Source of the DNA: Candidatus Stahliibacteriota bacterium
GTDB taxonomy: Bacteria > Hydrothermota > UBA3073
Assembly (NCBI GenBank): GCA_030627085.1
Contig: DAOUSS010000053.1
Coordinates: forward strand, 1-8,494
Reading direction: 5' to 3'
Length of the DNA stretch: 8,494 nucleotides
Part shown: piece after piece, positions 7,075 to 8,494 of the stretch
How the letters are laid out: the number at the start of each line of letters is the position of its first letter
Numbering within the stretch: the first letter of the stretch is position 1
Made by a program: the position numbers and the translations under genes
The notes under the pieces: model-generated
Seen by the model: only the letters and a program-made list of their open reading frames with translations
Databases searched by the model: none
What the model was told of the DNA's origin: nothing

Positions 7075-8394
7075 TTAATATTTCCCGTAAGTTTCTAATA
7101 AATCTATAATCAAACTTGCCGACCAGGAGAATTTATCCGAGCCATAACCTTTACCGGTGAAGGGGTCAAAATACTCATAAAACCCGCTTTTTAGTACAAG
7201 GTCTATTGTTTTTTCAATTAAGCGCCCAGCCTCTTCATAGTAGGCATATCTTTGTAACCCGTTAATCATTAACCAATTAATATTGATCCAGACTGGTCCC
7301 CGCCAGTATTTTTTGGGGTCGAACTCTGGTGCGCTCATAGAGACACTGGTCAGGGGATATCCATCAGTTGGCCAATATTGTGTGGGCAACATCAGAGTAT
7401 TTACCAATAAATCGGCGATGCCCTGAGATGGAATCCCTGCATAGAGGGGAGTAAAACTCGCTATAGTATCTTTTTTGATTAATCTATTATTCTTCAAATC
7501 AAAATCACAGTACATTTTGAGATTTTTATCCCATAGTTTATTATTAATCCCATTCCTTATCTTTAATGTCCATTGCTCAATTTCTGCTGTATCCTCGTCA
7601 AGTATCTTGCATATCTCTTTTAAAGATTGTGTAGACTCATACAGCAGACAATTAAAAAGAACAGGCTGGACAATAAAGGGATTCTCATCCCAAATTCGAT
7701 TTGAATCGTAGTTGACATCTCGGAACAATTCAACAAGATAAGTGTATTTATCATATTCTTGGCCGCCTGGTCGTTGTTCTGGTGAGATAATCTTATTATC
7801 AACTCTTTCATATTTGGGAGTCCATTTCATCTTAATATTACTTAAGACCTCGTCCCAACGGGGAGAGTTATCCAAACCGCTCTCCCAGGGATGTATAATA
7901 TAAGCCAACCCTTCCTCTATAGGATCCCGATAAGTAAGAAAAAATCTGTAATATTTTTTAAGGGCAGGGAATACTTTTTTCAAGAAAGCTGTAGCTTTCT
8001 TTTTATTGCTTGAATTCTTAAAAACTGCATAAGTTGCTGATGCCAGTATAGGTGGTTGAGTAATTCCTGATGTCTGGACGGTTTTAGGGGCGCCTGAAAA
8101 GCATGCCGGGGTATTCCAAAAAGCAGGGTTGGGAAAGTATTTGGCATAGTGCGGATTAAAAATGATGTGTGGTATCATTCCGTTAGTCCATTGGCCACGC
8201 AAGAGCGAGAGAATCTCCTGTTGTGCCCTTTCTTCGTCTATATGAGACAATCCAATTGCAATAAAAGCTGAATCCCACATCCATTGATGTGGATACAGCA
8301 AAGGAGCTGGCTTTGTCGAGTTTCCTGTATCATTATCTTTTAGGACTTTCACGGCTCTCTTTTTTAACCCTTTCAGCAAGCTTTGATCGGTCAT
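7075..8394 (-). CDS. GH63-family glycosidase, mannosylglycerate/glucosylglycerate hydrolase-like
   Basis: The 439-residue protein has no signal peptide or membrane segment and should be cytoplasmic. Its motifs are those of the short bacterial GH63 enzymes with an (alpha/alpha)6 barrel: HQWMWDSAFIAIGLSHID (36-53), NGMIPHIIFNP (71-81), HPWESGLDNSPRWD (168-181), WPTDGYPLT (341-349), YWRGPVWININW (363-374), FYEYFDPFTGKGYG (405-418) and FSWSASLIIDLL (422-433). By analogy with family members, D175 is the probable general acid and E407 the probable general base. Characterised relatives of this length hydrolyse mannosylglycerate or glucosylglycerate to the sugar and glycerate, recycling compatible solutes. 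Trehalase-like or other alpha-glucosidase activity is the alternative. The start at 8394 has a strong Shine-Dalgarno site and leads straight into the conserved fold. The gene is transcribed toward the modular protein, so the two are not co-transcribed. The family is sure; the exact substrate is inferred. Confidence 0.85.
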   Translation of the reverse strand: MTDQSLLKGLKKRAVKVLKDNDTGNSTKPAPLLYPHQWMWDSAFIAIGLSHIDEERAQQEILSLLRGQWTNGMIPHIIFNPHYAKYFPNPAFWNTPACFSGAPKTVQTSGITQPPILASATYAVFKNSSNKKKATAFLKKVFPALKKYYRFFLTYRDPIEEGLAYIIHPWESGLDNSPRWDEVLSNIKMKWTPKYERVDNKIISPEQRPGGQEYDKYTYLVELFRDVNYDSNRIWDENPFIVQPVLFNCLLYESTQSLKEICKILDEDTAEIEQWTLKIRNGINNKLWDKNLKMYCDFDLKNNRLIKKDTIASFTPLYAGIPSQGIADLLVNTLMLPTQYWPTDGYPLTSVSMSAPEFDPKKYWRGPVWININWLMINGLQRYAYYEEAGRLIEKTIDLVLKSGFYEYFDPFTGKGYGSDKFSWSASLIIDLLETYGKY

Positions 8395-8397
8395 TTT

Positions 8398-8405
8398 CCC
8401 TCCTT
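8398..8405 (-). promoter_or_regulatory. Shine-Dalgarno site of the GH63-like gene
   Basis: On the minus strand the sequence before the ATG reads AAGGAGGGAAA, a near-perfect anti-16S match at normal spacing. It fixes the start at 8394. Confidence 0.7.
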
Positions 8406-8440
8406 ACCGCCTGAGAAGTATTGTCAAAAATCTAACCACA

Positions 8441-8482
8441 GAGGGCACAGAGAGATAATATTTATTTATTCTCTGTGTGCTC
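8441..8482. repeat. Imperfect inverted repeat upstream of the GH63-like gene
   Basis: GAGGGCACAGAGA (8441-8453) pairs with TCTCTGTGTGCTC (8470-8482), with one wobble and one mismatch in 13 positions, around a 16-base AT-rich loop. The CACAGAGGGCACAGAG wording (8437-8452) is itself a direct repeat of CACAGAG and resembles dispersed intergenic repeats of environmental bacterial genomes. It could instead be an operator, because it overlaps a possible promoter. Confidence 0.5.
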
Positions 8483-8484
8483 AA
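8455..8484 (-). promoter_or_regulatory. Candidate sigma-70-type promoter for the GH63-like gene
   Basis: On the minus strand, TTGAGC (8479-8484) and TATTAT (8455-8460) are separated by 18 bases, matching 4 of 6 and 5 of 6 consensus positions. The leader would be roughly 50 bases. The site lies within the inverted repeat, whose AT-rich loop supplies the -10 element. Confidence 0.3.
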
Positions 8485-8494
8485 ATTCTCTATC

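Noticed and set aside
8394..8433. TTGACA-like -35 box on the minus strand (TTGTCA on plus at 8421-8426)
   Set aside because: The hexamer is perfect, but no acceptable -10 box lies 16-18 bases downstream; that region is the Shine-Dalgarno site and start codon.

Overview
The window most likely comes from an uncultured or little-studied lineage of the Fibrobacteres-Chlorobi-Bacteroidetes (FCB) supergroup. Relatives of KSB1, Marinimicrobia, Ignavibacteria or similar candidate phyla are plausible. The evidence is two proteins ending in type IX secretion (T9SS) type A sorting domains with a YPNPF motif, a PorV/PorQ-family outer-membrane protein, and large secreted multidomain proteins. Clear Shine-Dalgarno sequences before two genes argue against a typical member of the Bacteroidia. 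This placement is inference; there is no rRNA or other phylogenetic marker here.

Layout. Positions 2-793 (+) are the 3' end of a large surface protein with a FlgD-Ig-like C-terminus; its 5' part lies outside the window. Only 12 bases later, at 806-1828 (+), follows a PorV/PorQ-family beta-barrel protein, almost certainly in the same operon. The gap 1829-2045 has no gene but carries a palindrome-rich, repeat-like element (about 1861-1977). Positions 2046-3728 (+) encode a secreted purple-acid-phosphatase-like metallophosphoesterase with an N-terminal CBM20-like domain and a T9SS tail. Positions 3819-7022 (+) encode a 1067-residue secreted modular protein. It has a helix-rich N-terminal domain I cannot assign (resembling an alpha/alpha-toroid enzyme), a beta-rich linker domain, two tandem Ig/PKD-like repeats, a LamG-type concanavalin-like domain and a T9SS tail. 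Positions 7075-8394 (-) converge on it and encode a cytoplasmic GH63-type glycosidase close to the mannosylglycerate/glucosylglycerate hydrolases. Upstream of that gene, 8441-8482 holds an imperfect inverted repeat overlapping a possible promoter.

How the genes fit together. The three secreted proteins and the PorV-like protein point to surface display or export through a T9SS-like route. The phosphatase and the large modular protein probably act on extracellular phosphoesters and carbohydrates. The GH63-like enzyme lacks a signal peptide and would act in the cytoplasm on small glycosides such as glycosylglycerates. A direct pathway link between it and the secreted proteins is not shown. I see no CRISPR array, transposase, tRNA or rRNA. 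The most novel item is the unassigned domain, about 420 residues long, of the 1067-residue protein.
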